Positions 53,393-61,864 of a stretch of DNA of 64,000 nt are shown in pieces. The stretch is from Pseudoalteromonas espejiana DSM 9414 (GTDB lineage: Bacteria; Pseudomonadota; Gammaproteobacteria; Enterobacterales; Alteromonadaceae), in NCBI RefSeq assembly GCF_002221525.1, contig NZ_CP011028.1, positions 755,001-819,000 of the forward strand, in the 5' to 3' direction. Under the pieces are notes generated by a model. The model was given only the letters and a program-made list of their open reading frames with translations. It did no database searches and was not told the DNA's origin. Position 1 is the first letter of the stretch. Each line of letters starts with the position of its first letter. The translations under genes were made by a program, and so were the position numbers.

Positions 53393-53601
53393 ATACCAAT
53401 CCGCATAATTAAGTGATCTATTTTGAGGATGGAAAAACGTGTTGATAGCAAGGCAAAAAATTCGCTATTTAGTTGTTCTCGGCAATTGCTCCTGCATTGC
53501 CCTACCTTCTGCATCCATGCAGTCGTAAATGAGGGTTTTTTAACGCAGATAGCGACACGTTTAGTCCCTAAAAATGATTAAGTATTATTGCGGATTGGTA
53601 T
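53393..53601. mobile_element. MITE-like element with 13-bp terminal inverted repeats
   Basis: 209 bases with perfect terminal inverted repeats: ATACCAATCCGCA at 53393-53405 and its complement at 53589-53601. Inside are further nested inverted repeats: AAACGTGT/ACACGTTT, GGCAAT/ATTGCC, and CTGCAT-CC-ATGCAG at 53509-53522. There is no ORF, so it is non-autonomous. The insertion lies between ridA and the small basic-protein gene. No clear target duplication was seen. Confidence 0.75.
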
Positions 53602-53623
53602 AAATTTTCTGAAATTTTTTTAG

Positions 53624-53658
53624 CCAAGTGACTGTCTATTTATAAGACAGTCACTTGG
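53624..53658 (+). promoter_or_regulatory. 14-bp hairpin partly sequestering the ribosome binding site
   Basis: CCAAGTGACTGTCT (53624-53637) and AGACAGTCACTTGG (53645-53658) pair perfectly around a 7-base loop. The last two Gs of the stem are the first two of the GGAG ribosome binding site (53657-53660) of the next gene. The hairpin therefore should reduce translation, or may instead act as a terminator for the upstream region if a T-run were present, which it is not. Confidence 0.6.
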
Positions 53659-53666
53659 AGAAAAAT

Positions 53667-53891
53667 ATGTGTAGTTCACCTAAAAGCAGCCGGGCAGTTA
53701 AAAAATCAGCCATTAACTTTAATGACGAGCTGACCCAAGAGCAGCGCCTACGTTTTGCTGCAAAAGCTAATTTAGCACAAGAGCGCCGCGCACAACGCGA
53801 AGCCACTAATAAACGCTATGAGAAAAAACATACCCCTGTAAAAAAGCCAGCAACGGGCTTGTTTTCATGGTTACAGCAGTTAGTAAGCTAG
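53667..53891 (+). CDS. small basic protein of unknown function
   Basis: A 74-residue, strongly basic protein (SSPKSSRAVKKSAINFND, then a charged helix LAQERRAQREATNKRYEKK and a C-terminal GLFSWLQQLVS). No family was recognised. The start is the ATG at 53667 behind GGAG; the TTG at 53655 lies inside the hairpin. A 21-bp tandem repeat covers its last codons and stop. The helix with alternating Arg and Glu could bind nucleic acid, but that is speculation. Confidence 0.6.
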   Translation: MCSSPKSSRAVKKSAINFNDELTQEQRLRFAAKANLAQERRAQREATNKRYEKKHTPVKKPATGLFSWLQQLVS

Positions 53892-53922
53892 TTACAGCAG
53901 TTAGTAAGCTAGTTACAGCAGT
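53870..53922. repeat. 2.5 copies of a 21-bp tandem repeat across the stop codon
   Basis: The unit GTTACAGCAGTTAGTAAGCTA (split as GTTACAGCAG and TTAGTAAGCTA) occurs at 53870-53890, at 53891-53911, and half at 53912-53922. The unit encodes LQQLVS-stop in frame, so every extra copy lies after the stop and leaves the protein unchanged. Confidence 0.9.
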
Positions 53923-53928
53923 AAAAAA

Positions 53929-55131
53929 TTAACTGTTATTAAGCGTGGTATTTTTACCGCTAAACCACCCGCATATAGCACATAACACGCCCGCAATAGC
54001 ACATAGCCACAATGGCGCACTCCAGCTCCCTGTTGCTGTATGCAATGCCCCTGCAACCATAGGGCCAATAGCCGCCAGCAAATACCCAATACTTTGTGAC
54101 ATACCCGAAAGCGATGCCGCTTGCGTGGAGTTATCAGTACGTAGGCTAATAAACGAGAGCCCTAAAATAAAACACGCGCCCGAACTAAAACCAAGTAGTA
54201 GCGTCCATACCAAGGCAAAACTTGGCATATACAACAAACCAAGCGCACATGTTGCACTAAGTGATGCAAGTATAAAGCTAAGCGCGCTTTGGTCTTTGAG
54301 CTTGGCAAGTAACGGTATAAGTACAAGTCCAGGTATGGCGGTCGCAATTTGAAAAGCCCCATGATAGGCGCCTGCTTGCGTAGCGCTTTGGCCTGCTTCG
54401 GTTAAAATGCCCGGCAACCACGTAATGATGATGTAGTTTAAAAACGAATTTAAACCTAGCAATAGTGTAATTTGCCATGCAAGAGCATAACGCCAAATGC
54501 TTTTAGTCAGTGTTGATGTATGCGCTGTTTGTGTTGGTTTTGTGTGTTTATTTAATTGGGCCATCCATACAATTAAAGTGGTGATTGTAATAAGGGCACT
54601 TGCGCCTAAAGCAAACTGCCAGCCTAAGCCTTCATATTGGCTAAGCGGGTAAACTAACGCTGAAAACCCACCCGATGTAACGCCCATAGTAAGTACATAA
54701 GCTGAGGTCATAACGGCGACTTTTGCGGCAAAGTCGCGTTTTATTAAACTTGGTAATAAAACGTTAGCTATAGCAATACCTGCACCAATAATGGCTGTGC
54801 CAACAAACAACATTATTGACGAATTAACCACACGCCCAGCAATACCCATTAATATTAAAAATACAGCAAAAAACAAAGTGCGCTCAAGCCCTTGGCGTTT
54901 AGCTAGGCTTGCTGCCATGGGCGATATAATCGCAAATGCAATAAGCGGTAACGTGGTAATAAACCCCGCCTGCGAAGCGGTTAAGCCAAAGTGCGCAATT
55001 ATTTGATCAAGCACCGGCGCAACACCTGTAAAAGGTGCACGTAAATTAGCGGCAATAAGTAAAATACCTATTACCAGTAGTATGCTCGAAAAGCGCGACG
55101 TGCCAGTATTGCTTTGAGGTGTGAGTGTCAT
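53929..55131 (-). CDS. MFS transporter, CynX/NimT-like
   Basis: A 400-residue major-facilitator protein with about 12 helices. The N-terminal region NLRAPFTGVAPVLDQI and the loop SLAKRQGLERTLFFAVF between helices 2 and 3 match the CynX/NimT (cyanate/nitroimidazole) family. The substrate is unknown. It is divergent from an AraC regulator (102-base gap), which most likely controls it. Confidence 0.88.
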   Translation of the reverse strand: MTLTPQSNTGTSRFSSILLVIGILLIAANLRAPFTGVAPVLDQIIAHFGLTASQAGFITTLPLIAFAIISPMAASLAKRQGLERTLFFAVFLILMGIAGRVVNSSIMLFVGTAIIGAGIAIANVLLPSLIKRDFAAKVAVMTSAYVLTMGVTSGGFSALVYPLSQYEGLGWQFALGASALITITTLIVWMAQLNKHTKPTQTAHTSTLTKSIWRYALAWQITLLLGLNSFLNYIIITWLPGILTEAGQSATQAGAYHGAFQIATAIPGLVLIPLLAKLKDQSALSFILASLSATCALGLLYMPSFALVWTLLLGFSSGACFILGLSFISLRTDNSTQAASLSGMSQSIGYLLAAIGPMVAGALHTATGSWSAPLWLCAIAGVLCAICGWFSGKNTTLNNS

Positions 55132-55233
55132 TTTTAAAAAATAAGTTAGCTAATTATTGGCGCTAGTATAATTAAATCAGCACTATTATAATTTAGCTAT
55201 ACTGACATTAAATTGCTAAAAACAGACAAAACT

Positions 55234-56016
55234 ATGTTTGAACCTAAAGGGTGGGGCTATCTGCAAAATTATGAGCATATGGTACAGCCCATAATCGCCA
55301 AAGTAGATACCGCACAAGGCAGTAAAGAATACCCTTTACATACTCACCCAAAGGGGCAATTAATATTAGCGCTTGATGGCTATGTAACCTGTGAAGCGGC
55401 AAATAAAATGTGGATGGTGCCCACTCACAGCGCTATTTGGGTGCCTGCTAATACGTGCCACAGTAATCGCGCATCAGATAACGCCAATTTATGCTTTGTA
55501 TTTATTGATGCCAACCTAAAAGGTATGCCCACACACACTTGTACTTTGGCTATTACTCCCCTCGTTAAAAGTTTAATGCTTAAGTTGGCAAGCGAAAACC
55601 AAGCTTATAGCGAAGGTGATAAAACCGCGCGTTTAGCCCAAGTATTGTTTGATTTATTAATAGAAATGCCAGCGCAGCCGCTTGATTTTGCGCTTTCTAA
55701 GCATGTGGTAATACAAACCATGAGCCGGGAGCTAATTGAGTATCCCAATAACCGCAAAACCCTTGCGCAATGGGCAGTGCAATTTGCGTTAACCGAGCGT
55801 ACGTTGGCACGACTTATAAAAAAGCAAACCGGCATGACCTTTGGTAAGTGGCGCACGCAGTTACATATAATTACCGCGCTGCAGGCACTTTCAGATGGGC
55901 AAAGCGTACAGCAAGTGTCGGAGTTATTAGGGTATGAATCGGTGAGTGCGTTTATAACTATGTTTAAAAAGGTAATGGGAAAATCGCCCACTAAATACAT
56001 GGGCGATTTAAATTAA
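55234..56016 (+). CDS. AraC-family transcriptional regulator with cupin sensor domain
   Basis: About 260 residues: an N-terminal cupin (YPLHTHPKGQLILALDGYVT, PTHSAIWVPANTCHS) followed by a C-terminal AraC DNA-binding domain with two HTHs (TLAQWAVQFALTERTLARLI, and QQVSELLGYESVSAFITMFKK). This organisation is common for AraC regulators divergent from MFS exporters. The ATG at 55234 is preferred over a TTG at 55213. Convergent with the TonB receptor gene, 14 bases apart. Confidence 0.88.
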   Translation: MFEPKGWGYLQNYEHMVQPIIAKVDTAQGSKEYPLHTHPKGQLILALDGYVTCEAANKMWMVPTHSAIWVPANTCHSNRASDNANLCFVFIDANLKGMPTHTCTLAITPLVKSLMLKLASENQAYSEGDKTARLAQVLFDLLIEMPAQPLDFALSKHVVIQTMSRELIEYPNNRKTLAQWAVQFALTERTLARLIKKQTGMTFGKWRTQLHIITALQALSDGQSVQQVSELLGYESVSAFITMFKKVMGKSPTKYMGDLN

Positions 56017-56030
56017 GCTAAATGTGTGTT

Positions 56031-58091
56031 TTACCAAGTATACGTGGCTGAGAGCATAGCGTTACGTGGCTTGCCAGGAAAGTACCTGTCGCCAGTAAAA
56101 CTAGTGAAATCGGCACGCTCTGCGTAAGCTTCGTCGGTAAGGTTTATTACACGGGCAAGCACTTCTAGGTTATTGGTCACTTGCCATTTAGCGCGCAAAC
56201 TTAAAATGTCATGCCCGTCGTAGCTATGAAGGTTTTCTGGGTCGGTAAAGTAACTACTCACATGGTGCCATTGCAATGAAAAACCTATGTTACTAAAGGC
56301 TTGCCAATTTAAATCAAGATTAGCAATGTTACGCGGCGCGGTATCTACCTCATTGCCGTTAATATTTAAGCCACTTACTAACTGGTTATTAGTATACGTG
56401 TGCTTTGCATGTGTACCTGCAAATTGTAAGTTAAGTGTTTTACTTAATGCGTAATCCACTTCAAGCTCAATACCTCTGTGGCGAGAACTGCCATTATTAA
56501 CGTTAAAAAAGTCGCTATCGCGATAAATAGTGTTGTGCTTACTCATGGCATACACAGCCAATGCATACCTCACATTAGAGTAGTAACCCTTTAAACCAAG
56601 CTCGGCATTATTAGCTATTTCTGGGTTTAAATTAGCGGTGGTTTGTTCGCGTTGTAATTGATATAGCTCAGCGGCTTGGGGCGCTCTGTAACCACGCGAA
56701 AAATTAGCGTATACAGTATTGCTGTTATTGACCTTATAGCTTACCCCTAGCTTAGGCGATGTATTGCTAAAGCTATTTTTACCACTTGCTGGGCGGCTAT
56801 AACGGCAACCGCCAAAGCCACATTCACTGCCGTCGTCTTTTGTGCGGCCACTAAGCATATTGTTAGTGTAATCGTATTGCATATGCTCATACCTTAGGCC
56901 TGCGCTAATAAACCACTTATTTAATTGCCACTCAACTGATGCAAACGGCGCATAAAGCGTTGCGTTTACGTCGTAATCGTAGTGTTTGCCTTGCGGTACT
57001 GTGGCTACTAAAAATGCAGAGCCCTGAGTTGGCTCGTTTTGGCTTTGTGTAAAGTCGCTGCGGGTGTATTCGCCATCAAGCCCTAGGTTTACTTTTATAT
57101 TACTTTGTAAACTGTGCTGATAGAGCGATTGCACACCAAAACCTGTTTGGCTATTGGTTTCAAGTGGGGTGCCGGGTAAAAAGTGCTTAAAAAAGTCCAT
57201 GCTTTGGTCGCGCACATAAGGCGTAATAGAAAGCACATTGCCGTTTTTTAATTGCCACTGGGCGTTGCTCCACGCTCTAAATGAGCGGGCTTTTCTAAAG
57301 GCGTCGGGGTCGAAGTTTTGCTGCGCTATATCTTCGTTTTTATAGCTTTCAAAACCCGTTATAAAGCCAGCTGTTTGCTGATCTAAATCTGTGTATGTAA
57401 GGCCAGAGGTCAGTAACAGGTTTGAGTGCTCAAAGCGGTGGCGAATATTTACCTTTTGCTGTTTTACGCTTTCACCGTCGCGATAACCTGTGTCGTCGGT
57501 CACACTTGCGTTAATGCCAATCCCACTGTTGCCATAGTCTTTCCCTGCGCGTATTTTATAACGAGCATAACCGTATGAGCCGTAATCAACGCCAACAAGT
57601 CCGCCACCTTGGGTGGTGTCTGGTGTTATTACATTAATAACACCATGCACTGCGTTAGAGCCATAAAGGGCTGAGCCTGGGCCTTTTAATACTTCAATGC
57701 GCTTTGCCATTTCGCTATGCGCTTCAAATAGCTCGTTTATATTACAAAAGCCTGCAGCGCGAAGTGGAATGCCATCTTCAAGAGTTAATATGCCGCCACA
57801 GGCTGCTGCGCCCGAAAGCACAGGCGAGCGAAGTGCAGGTAAATACTCTTGCCCGTTACCCCGTTGTACATTTGCGCCAGCAATGCGCTGTAGTGATTCT
57901 TCAACATGCGTTGGTGCAATACTGTTTAATTGCGCCTCAGATAAGGTACTAATAGTAAGAGGAAGGGGTGTAGCAAGTGCTTCTGTACGCGATGCGGTGG
58001 TTGTTATGGTTTCTATTGCATCATGGTTTTGATTATCAGCAATTGCAACATGGCTTAGTGGCAATAACAGCGGAAAAAAATAAGGTTTCAT
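56031..58091 (-). CDS. TonB-dependent outer-membrane receptor
   Basis: A 686-residue receptor. Signal peptide MKPYFFPLLLPLSHVAIA, TonB box probably IETITTTA, plug domain with PTHVEESLQRIAGANVQRG and VLKGPGSALYGSNAVHGVINV, then a beta barrel ending LSATYTW. The plug has the paired cysteines AAACGG and GFCN, and the barrel carries CGFGGC, an arrangement I do not recognise from siderophore receptors. No Fur box was found upstream. The substrate is open. Confidence 0.9.
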   Translation of the reverse strand: MKPYFFPLLLPLSHVAIADNQNHDAIETITTTASRTEALATPLPLTISTLSEAQLNSIAPTHVEESLQRIAGANVQRGNGQEYLPALRSPVLSGAAACGGILTLEDGIPLRAAGFCNINELFEAHSEMAKRIEVLKGPGSALYGSNAVHGVINVITPDTTQGGGLVGVDYGSYGYARYKIRAGKDYGNSGIGINASVTDDTGYRDGESVKQQKVNIRHRFEHSNLLLTSGLTYTDLDQQTAGFITGFESYKNEDIAQQNFDPDAFRKARSFRAWSNAQWQLKNGNVLSITPYVRDQSMDFFKHFLPGTPLETNSQTGFGVQSLYQHSLQSNIKVNLGLDGEYTRSDFTQSQNEPTQGSAFLVATVPQGKHYDYDVNATLYAPFASVEWQLNKWFISAGLRYEHMQYDYTNNMLSGRTKDDGSECGFGGCRYSRPASGKNSFSNTSPKLGVSYKVNNSNTVYANFSRGYRAPQAAELYQLQREQTTANLNPEIANNAELGLKGYYSNVRYALAVYAMSKHNTIYRDSDFFNVNNGSSRHRGIELEVDYALSKTLNLQFAGTHAKHTYTNNQLVSGLNINGNEVDTAPRNIANLDLNWQAFSNIGFSLQWHHVSSYFTDPENLHSYDGHDILSLRAKWQVTNNLEVLARVINLTDEAYAERADFTSFTGDRYFPGKPRNAMLSATYTW

Positions 58092-58165
58092 ACATTCCTT
58101 TAAGGTGAGTAACGCTTTATTAACGCCATGGTAAGGTGTTTTAAACCGTTTTTAAACCGATTGCG

Positions 58166-58822
58166 TTAAAGTGCGCGTACTCTATAAACCCTATACGTTA
58201 CTGATAATACAAAGCACGCCAGTGCCGGCACCACTAAAGCGAGTATTGAGTAATACTCAAATAAAATAAACCCAGTAATACCGCCAAGTAAAAAACCAAT
58301 AATAATAAGTAAAAACATAACACCTTTTCGGGTATCAAAGGTTTCGCCTTTAAGTGCTTTACCTAGCATTAGGCCAAGGTCGGTAAAAATACCGGTTAAG
58401 TGAGTAGTACGTACTACGGCGCCGCTATAGTTAGTGGCTAACGCGTTTTGTAACCCACATGCAGCGCTGGCAAGCGTAATACCATAAACATAAGAGTGAT
58501 TGAGTAAATAGGCACTTAAAAGTAATAAAAGGCCTTCAATAAATAATAAGGTGTCGTAATGGCGACCAAGCTTTAACGAGCCGCCAGTAAGTAAAAAGCC
58601 AGAAAGCGCCGAGCCCAGTATAAAGCTTAAAACTATACTCATTAGTAGTAACGCAGCAGAGGTACTGCTCATTAGTTTTATACCAAGTAAAGTAACACTG
58701 CCCGAAAGGTGAGAAATAGCCTGATGCTCAAATCCTAATAACCCTACAGCATTCACAATGCCTGCAATAAAGGCGAGCGCAAATGCGCCATATTCAACCC
58801 ACTTTGGTAATTTTGTGATCAT
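58166..58822 (-). CDS. YoaK/DUF1275 family membrane protein
   Basis: A 218-residue protein with six predicted helices and DUF1275 features: GIVNAVGLLGFEHQAISHLSGSV, LGLMLGKALKG and the AACGLQNALATNYSGAVVRTTHLTGIFTDL block (shown in part as CGLQNALATNYSG and TTHLTGIFTDLG). The family's role is unproven; some members have been linked to small-molecule export. No operon partner is evident. Confidence 0.85.
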   Translation of the reverse strand: MITKLPKWVEYGAFALAFIAGIVNAVGLLGFEHQAISHLSGSVTLLGIKLMSSTSAALLLMSIVLSFILGSALSGFLLTGGSLKLGRHYDTLLFIEGLLLLLSAYLLNHSYVYGITLASAACGLQNALATNYSGAVVRTTHLTGIFTDLGLMLGKALKGETFDTRKGVMFLLIIIGFLLGGITGFILFEYYSILALVVPALACFVLSVTYRVYRVRAL

Positions 58823-58878
58823 AGTGTTTCACTATAAAATAAGAGCGTATTTATAATAATGCGGCGAAAAATATAATG

Positions 58879-59565
58879 CTAAATTTGTGAAGCTTGGTAG
58901 TGCTTAATTTGCGTGTTTACTTGCGATATATTTATTACGCCAGGTTTAAACGCTATATAAACCGGTAACTGGTATTCATTTAACTCAGTGGCTGTAATGT
59001 TTTTATTATTTTTTGAATACCACAACCCAGCCTCATAATTGGTAATTACATAATCAACACGGCCTTTATTTAACAGCTGAAAACTGGCAACCGTTGAAAG
59101 CGAGCGCATTAATTTATCATCGTTAATTGCGTATTTTTTTATAATGACATCGGGCAAAGTCACGCCTCTTAATACTGCAATAACTGCGTCTGATAAATCA
59201 GTTTTAAGTGGGGTGTTATTTACCTTAAACACACCGTATTTTGTTGTGTGTAACGGTATGTTGGTAAAGCTTAAATACTTTGCTCGTTCATCGTTGTAGG
59301 CAAGCGAAAAGTAGCAATCATATTGGCTCGTTTTCATTTCTTTTTGCACGCGTGCCCAAGGTAAATGGACTACATCTATAGTAACGTTAAGAGTTTGCTC
59401 AAAATGTTTTAAATAACCAATATCAATACCTGTAAAGCTATTGGTGTGTGCATCGTAAATAGTAAATGGCGGGTAATGGGTTGTTACACAACGAAGGTTT
59501 TGTTTTTGAGCAGCAAAACCTAATGAGTGCGTAAAAATAAGTATAAATAAAATGAGGAAGCGCAT
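58879..59565 (-). CDS. periplasmic solute-binding protein (SBP_bac_3 type)
   Basis: A 228-residue extracellular solute-binding protein, family 3, with signal peptide MRFLILFILIFTHSLGFA. The conserved core includes YPPFTIYDAHTNSFTGIDIGYL, VTIDVVHLPWARVQKEMK and YDCYFSLAYNDERA. No ABC permease or ATPase lies beside it, so it may be a stand-alone sensor or serve a distant transporter. Polar amino acids are the usual ligand class. Confidence 0.85.
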   Translation of the reverse strand: MRFLILFILIFTHSLGFAAQKQNLRCVTTHYPPFTIYDAHTNSFTGIDIGYLKHFEQTLNVTIDVVHLPWARVQKEMKTSQYDCYFSLAYNDERAKYLSFTNIPLHTTKYGVFKVNNTPLKTDLSDAVIAVLRGVTLPDVIIKKYAINDDKLMRSLSTVASFQLLNKGRVDYVITNYEAGLWYSKNNKNITATELNEYQLPVYIAFKPGVINISQVNTQIKHYQASQI

Positions 59566-59675
59566 TATCCCTCCAAGTTGTTTTTTATAAGTGTAGAGTG
59601 GATTAAGTGATAATCCAATTTAGCTGATCTGCTTAAGTTAATACAGCGTATTAAATTTAATTTTAGAGCAAGCTT

Positions 59676-59924
59676 ATGTTTAACCAAGAGCAGCAATCGC
59701 GCATTATAGAAATGGCGTGGGAAGATAGAACCCCCTACGAGGCAATAGAGCAACTATACGGGCTTAAATATCCGCAGCTGGTGGTATTTATGCGCGAACA
59801 TATTTCAAAAGGCAGTTTTAAAGTGTGGCGTAAACGCCATGCAGGGCGCAAAACCAAGCATTTAAAACTTCGCGACCCTTCAATAATACGCAGCCACTGT
59901 AAAACCCAATACAAACCCCGATAA
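59676..59924 (+). CDS. TIGR03643/DUF2805 family small protein
   Basis: An 82-residue protein beginning MFNQEQQSRIIEMAWEDRTPYEAI, with QLYGLKYPQLVVFMR and SFKVWRKRHAGRKTKH. This is the TIGR03643 pattern: a predicted HTH-like domain with a conserved Trp-Glu-Asp and a basic tail. It is divergent from the solute-binding protein gene by 110 bases. The function is unknown, though a DNA-binding role is plausible. TTTTAGAGCAAGC precedes the ATG. Confidence 0.85.
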   Translation: MFNQEQQSRIIEMAWEDRTPYEAIEQLYGLKYPQLVVFMREHISKGSFKVWRKRHAGRKTKHLKLRDPSIIRSHCKTQYKPR

Positions 59925-60070
59925 ATATATTTCATATCTTGTTCATGCTTATTTGCTAATCTTATTAAGCTTGTTTAAATGTTGAGAATTAATAAACTTA
60001 TCTTTAACGTTAAACAGGCTTAAAGAAATCACATAATTTTTAAACTCAGATTTTAAATAGGGATGTTGAA

Positions 60071-61153
60071 ATGCTCGTAACGCTTGCAATAGTTTTAGCC
60101 TTTTTATTACTAGTAACACTGCTACCTATGTCTTATTCGCAGCATTATTTAGTGCGCAGTTGCGACTTTGTAAGGCTGCAGGTATTTGTTTTAGCAAGTG
60201 TTGTAGGCGCAATTTCAGCGTATATGCAACTCTCTAGTAGCAATTACTACTTTGCATTTATAGCTGCGGTATCTGTACTTGTAATGGGGCTACAAGCTAA
60301 ATGGATTTATCCATACACTTGGCTTGCAAAAAAAGAAGTTAAAAGTGCCTCAGTAAGCGAAGATCATAGCGTAAGAATAATGTCGGCTAATGTGCTTATG
60401 TCTAATCACAATAGCGAGCAGCTCATTGCATTGGTAAACGAGCACCAGCCTGATTTATTTATCACACTTGAAAGCGACAGCTGGTGGCAAAATAAATTAT
60501 CGGTACTTAAAAAACATTACCCATACATAATCGAATGCCCCAAAGACAACCGCTACGGCATGCATTTATACAGTAAGTTTAAAATTCTTGATGCACAAAT
60601 TTGTGAACTTATAGAAGACGATATTCCTTCAATTCATATTTTGTTTGAAAGCAGTGAGGGTATGCAAATGCAAGGGCACTTTATTCACCCTGCGCCGCCA
60701 AGCCCTACGGAAGAAGACTCTTCGCGCCCACGCGATAGCGAACTCATAATGGTAGCTAAAGCACTTAAAAACCCGACACGCCCAACCATAGTGGCAGGCG
60801 ACTTAAATGATGTAGCATGGTCGCGCAGCACCCGCTTATTTATGCAAATAAGCGGCTTTTTAGACCCGCGCAAAGGCCGTGGCTTTTTTAATACCTTTCA
60901 TGCGAGTTACTTTTTTATGCGCTGGCCGCTCGATCATTTATTTCATAGCCAAGGCTTTAAAGTAAAACGTATTAAGCGCCTTGCTAAATATGGCTCAGAC
61001 CACTTTGCACTGCTTACCGAGCTAGTATATGAAAACGCAAAACAGCATTCACTAGAAGATAAATCCGATGAGCTTAAGGAAGAAGAAATACAAGAGCTTG
61101 CAATGAGCAAAGCCGATAAGCGAAAGGTGCCAAGGTTTGAAAAAGAGTCGTAG
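60071..61153 (+). CDS. membrane-anchored endonuclease/exonuclease/phosphatase-family protein
   Basis: A 360-residue protein with three N-terminal helices (about residues 3-20, 34-52 and 56-75) followed by an EEP-fold domain. EEP motifs are IMSANVLMSNHN, LFITLESDSWW, IVAGDLNDVAWS and the C-terminal YGSDHFAL, which provide the metal and catalytic residues. EEP enzymes include nucleases, phospholipases and phosphatases; the membrane anchor suggests periplasmic or membrane-lipid action. The C-terminal tail is highly charged (EEEIQELAMSKADKRK). It ends just before a REP-like hairpin. Confidence 0.87.
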   Translation: MLVTLAIVLAFLLLVTLLPMSYSQHYLVRSCDFVRLQVFVLASVVGAISAYMQLSSSNYYFAFIAAVSVLVMGLQAKWIYPYTWLAKKEVKSASVSEDHSVRIMSANVLMSNHNSEQLIALVNEHQPDLFITLESDSWWQNKLSVLKKHYPYIIECPKDNRYGMHLYSKFKILDAQICELIEDDIPSIHILFESSEGMQMQGHFIHPAPPSPTEEDSSRPRDSELIMVAKALKNPTRPTIVAGDLNDVAWSRSTRLFMQISGFLDPRKGRGFFNTFHASYFFMRWPLDHLFHSQGFKVKRIKRLAKYGSDHFALLTELVYENAKQHSLEDKSDELKEEEIQELAMSKADKRKVPRFEKES

Positions 61154-61169
61154 CTATTAGCTTGTGTAG

Positions 61170-61195
61170 GTCGGATAAGCTAAGCGCCATCCGAC
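61170..61195. repeat. REP-like hairpin
   Basis: GTCGGAT and ATCCGAC pair perfectly across a 13-base loop, preceded by TGTAG and followed by ACA. The arrangement closely resembles enterobacterial REP/BIME units (TGTAGGCCGGATAAG...). It lies 17 bases after the EEP gene and may act in termination or mRNA stabilisation. Confidence 0.6.
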
Positions 61196-61280
61196 ACAGT
61201 AAAATACCTTGCCAATTATTAGCAATATTTTATGTTGTCGAGTGGCTGGAGAGTGCTAATTGCGGACATTATTAAGCCTC

Positions 61281-61357
61281 GTTAAGAGGCAAATAATATG
61301 TTGGTTAAAATAAACGACACAGGAACAAAACCCAACTGTAATTTGCCCTGCTTTAAC
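61281..61357. repeat. imperfect palindrome at the 3' end of the orphan membrane gene
   Basis: GTTAAG (61281) pairs with CTTTAAC (61351, one bulge), GGCAAAT (61288-61294) with ATTTGCC (61341-61347), and TTGG (61301-61304) with CCAA (61332-61335). The stop codon of the minus-strand gene ending at 61353 lies in the outer arm. GCCTC-GTTAA-GAGGC (61276-61290) is a further local hairpin. Outer boxes read GTT...AAC, so the orientation does not fit an integron attC site. Confidence 0.55.
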
Positions 61358-61853
61358 GACTCGTTAACGGGACGATTTTAAAAATGTGATTTTTCTGACC
61401 GTCTCTGACATAACTGACTTCCATGCACTGGCCTTCATTGATGAAGTTATCGGTATGATCATCTCCAGTAAAATATAAACTTTGAGTGTAATTGCTAAAT
61501 TGGAATTTTGTATTTTTGATTAAGAACGTTTCCGTACGGTAGTTTGTTGGTGAAGTCTCAGAATTGTAATGTTTTACACATCCAACTACCACCTGATACT
61601 TTTTCTCATCAATGATTTGGCGTAAATGTGAAACTTTAAAGTAACCAAAGATACTATCTGATACCAAAACGCAAGATAAAAAACCAAAACCCAAAAGAAA
61701 CTTGTTGCTACTTATTTTTAAAATCTCTGAAATATATTGAGTAACATCAGAAAATTTAAATAATATAAATAAAATCAGTGCTATTGGGAAAATAGGCAAA
61801 AGCTGATCTAAAGCAAAGCCTATCTGAGTTTCAAAATATACATCTGAGTTCAA
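61353..61853 (-). CDS. orphan two-helix membrane protein, unknown function
   Basis: A 166-residue protein with two transmembrane segments (about residues 13-33 and 46-66) and a C-terminal domain of beta-strand character (YQVVVGCVKHYNSETS, FLIKNTKFQFSNY) without recognised motifs. It starts about 18 bases after the preceding lipoprotein gene, on the other side of an attC-like palindrome, and its stop lies inside another palindrome. It is AT-richer than the core genes. Probably acquired. Confidence 0.6.
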   Translation of the reverse strand: MNSDVYFETQIGFALDQLLPIFPIALILFILFKFSDVTQYISEILKISSNKFLLGFGFLSCVLVSDSIFGYFKVSHLRQIIDEKKYQVVVGCVKHYNSETSPTNYRTETFLIKNTKFQFSNYTQSLYFTGDDHTDNFINEGQCMEVSYVRDGQKNHIFKIVPLTSR

Positions 61854-61864
61854 TTTAGTCCTGC

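Noticed and set aside
53393..53601. Possible CRISPR or tandem array
   Set aside because: The repeats are inverted and nested, not direct and regularly spaced. They fit a MITE instead.
59565..59753. Minus-strand 62-codon frame between the solute-binding protein and the TIGR03643 gene
   Set aside because: It overlaps the start of the TIGR03643 gene, which has far better support.
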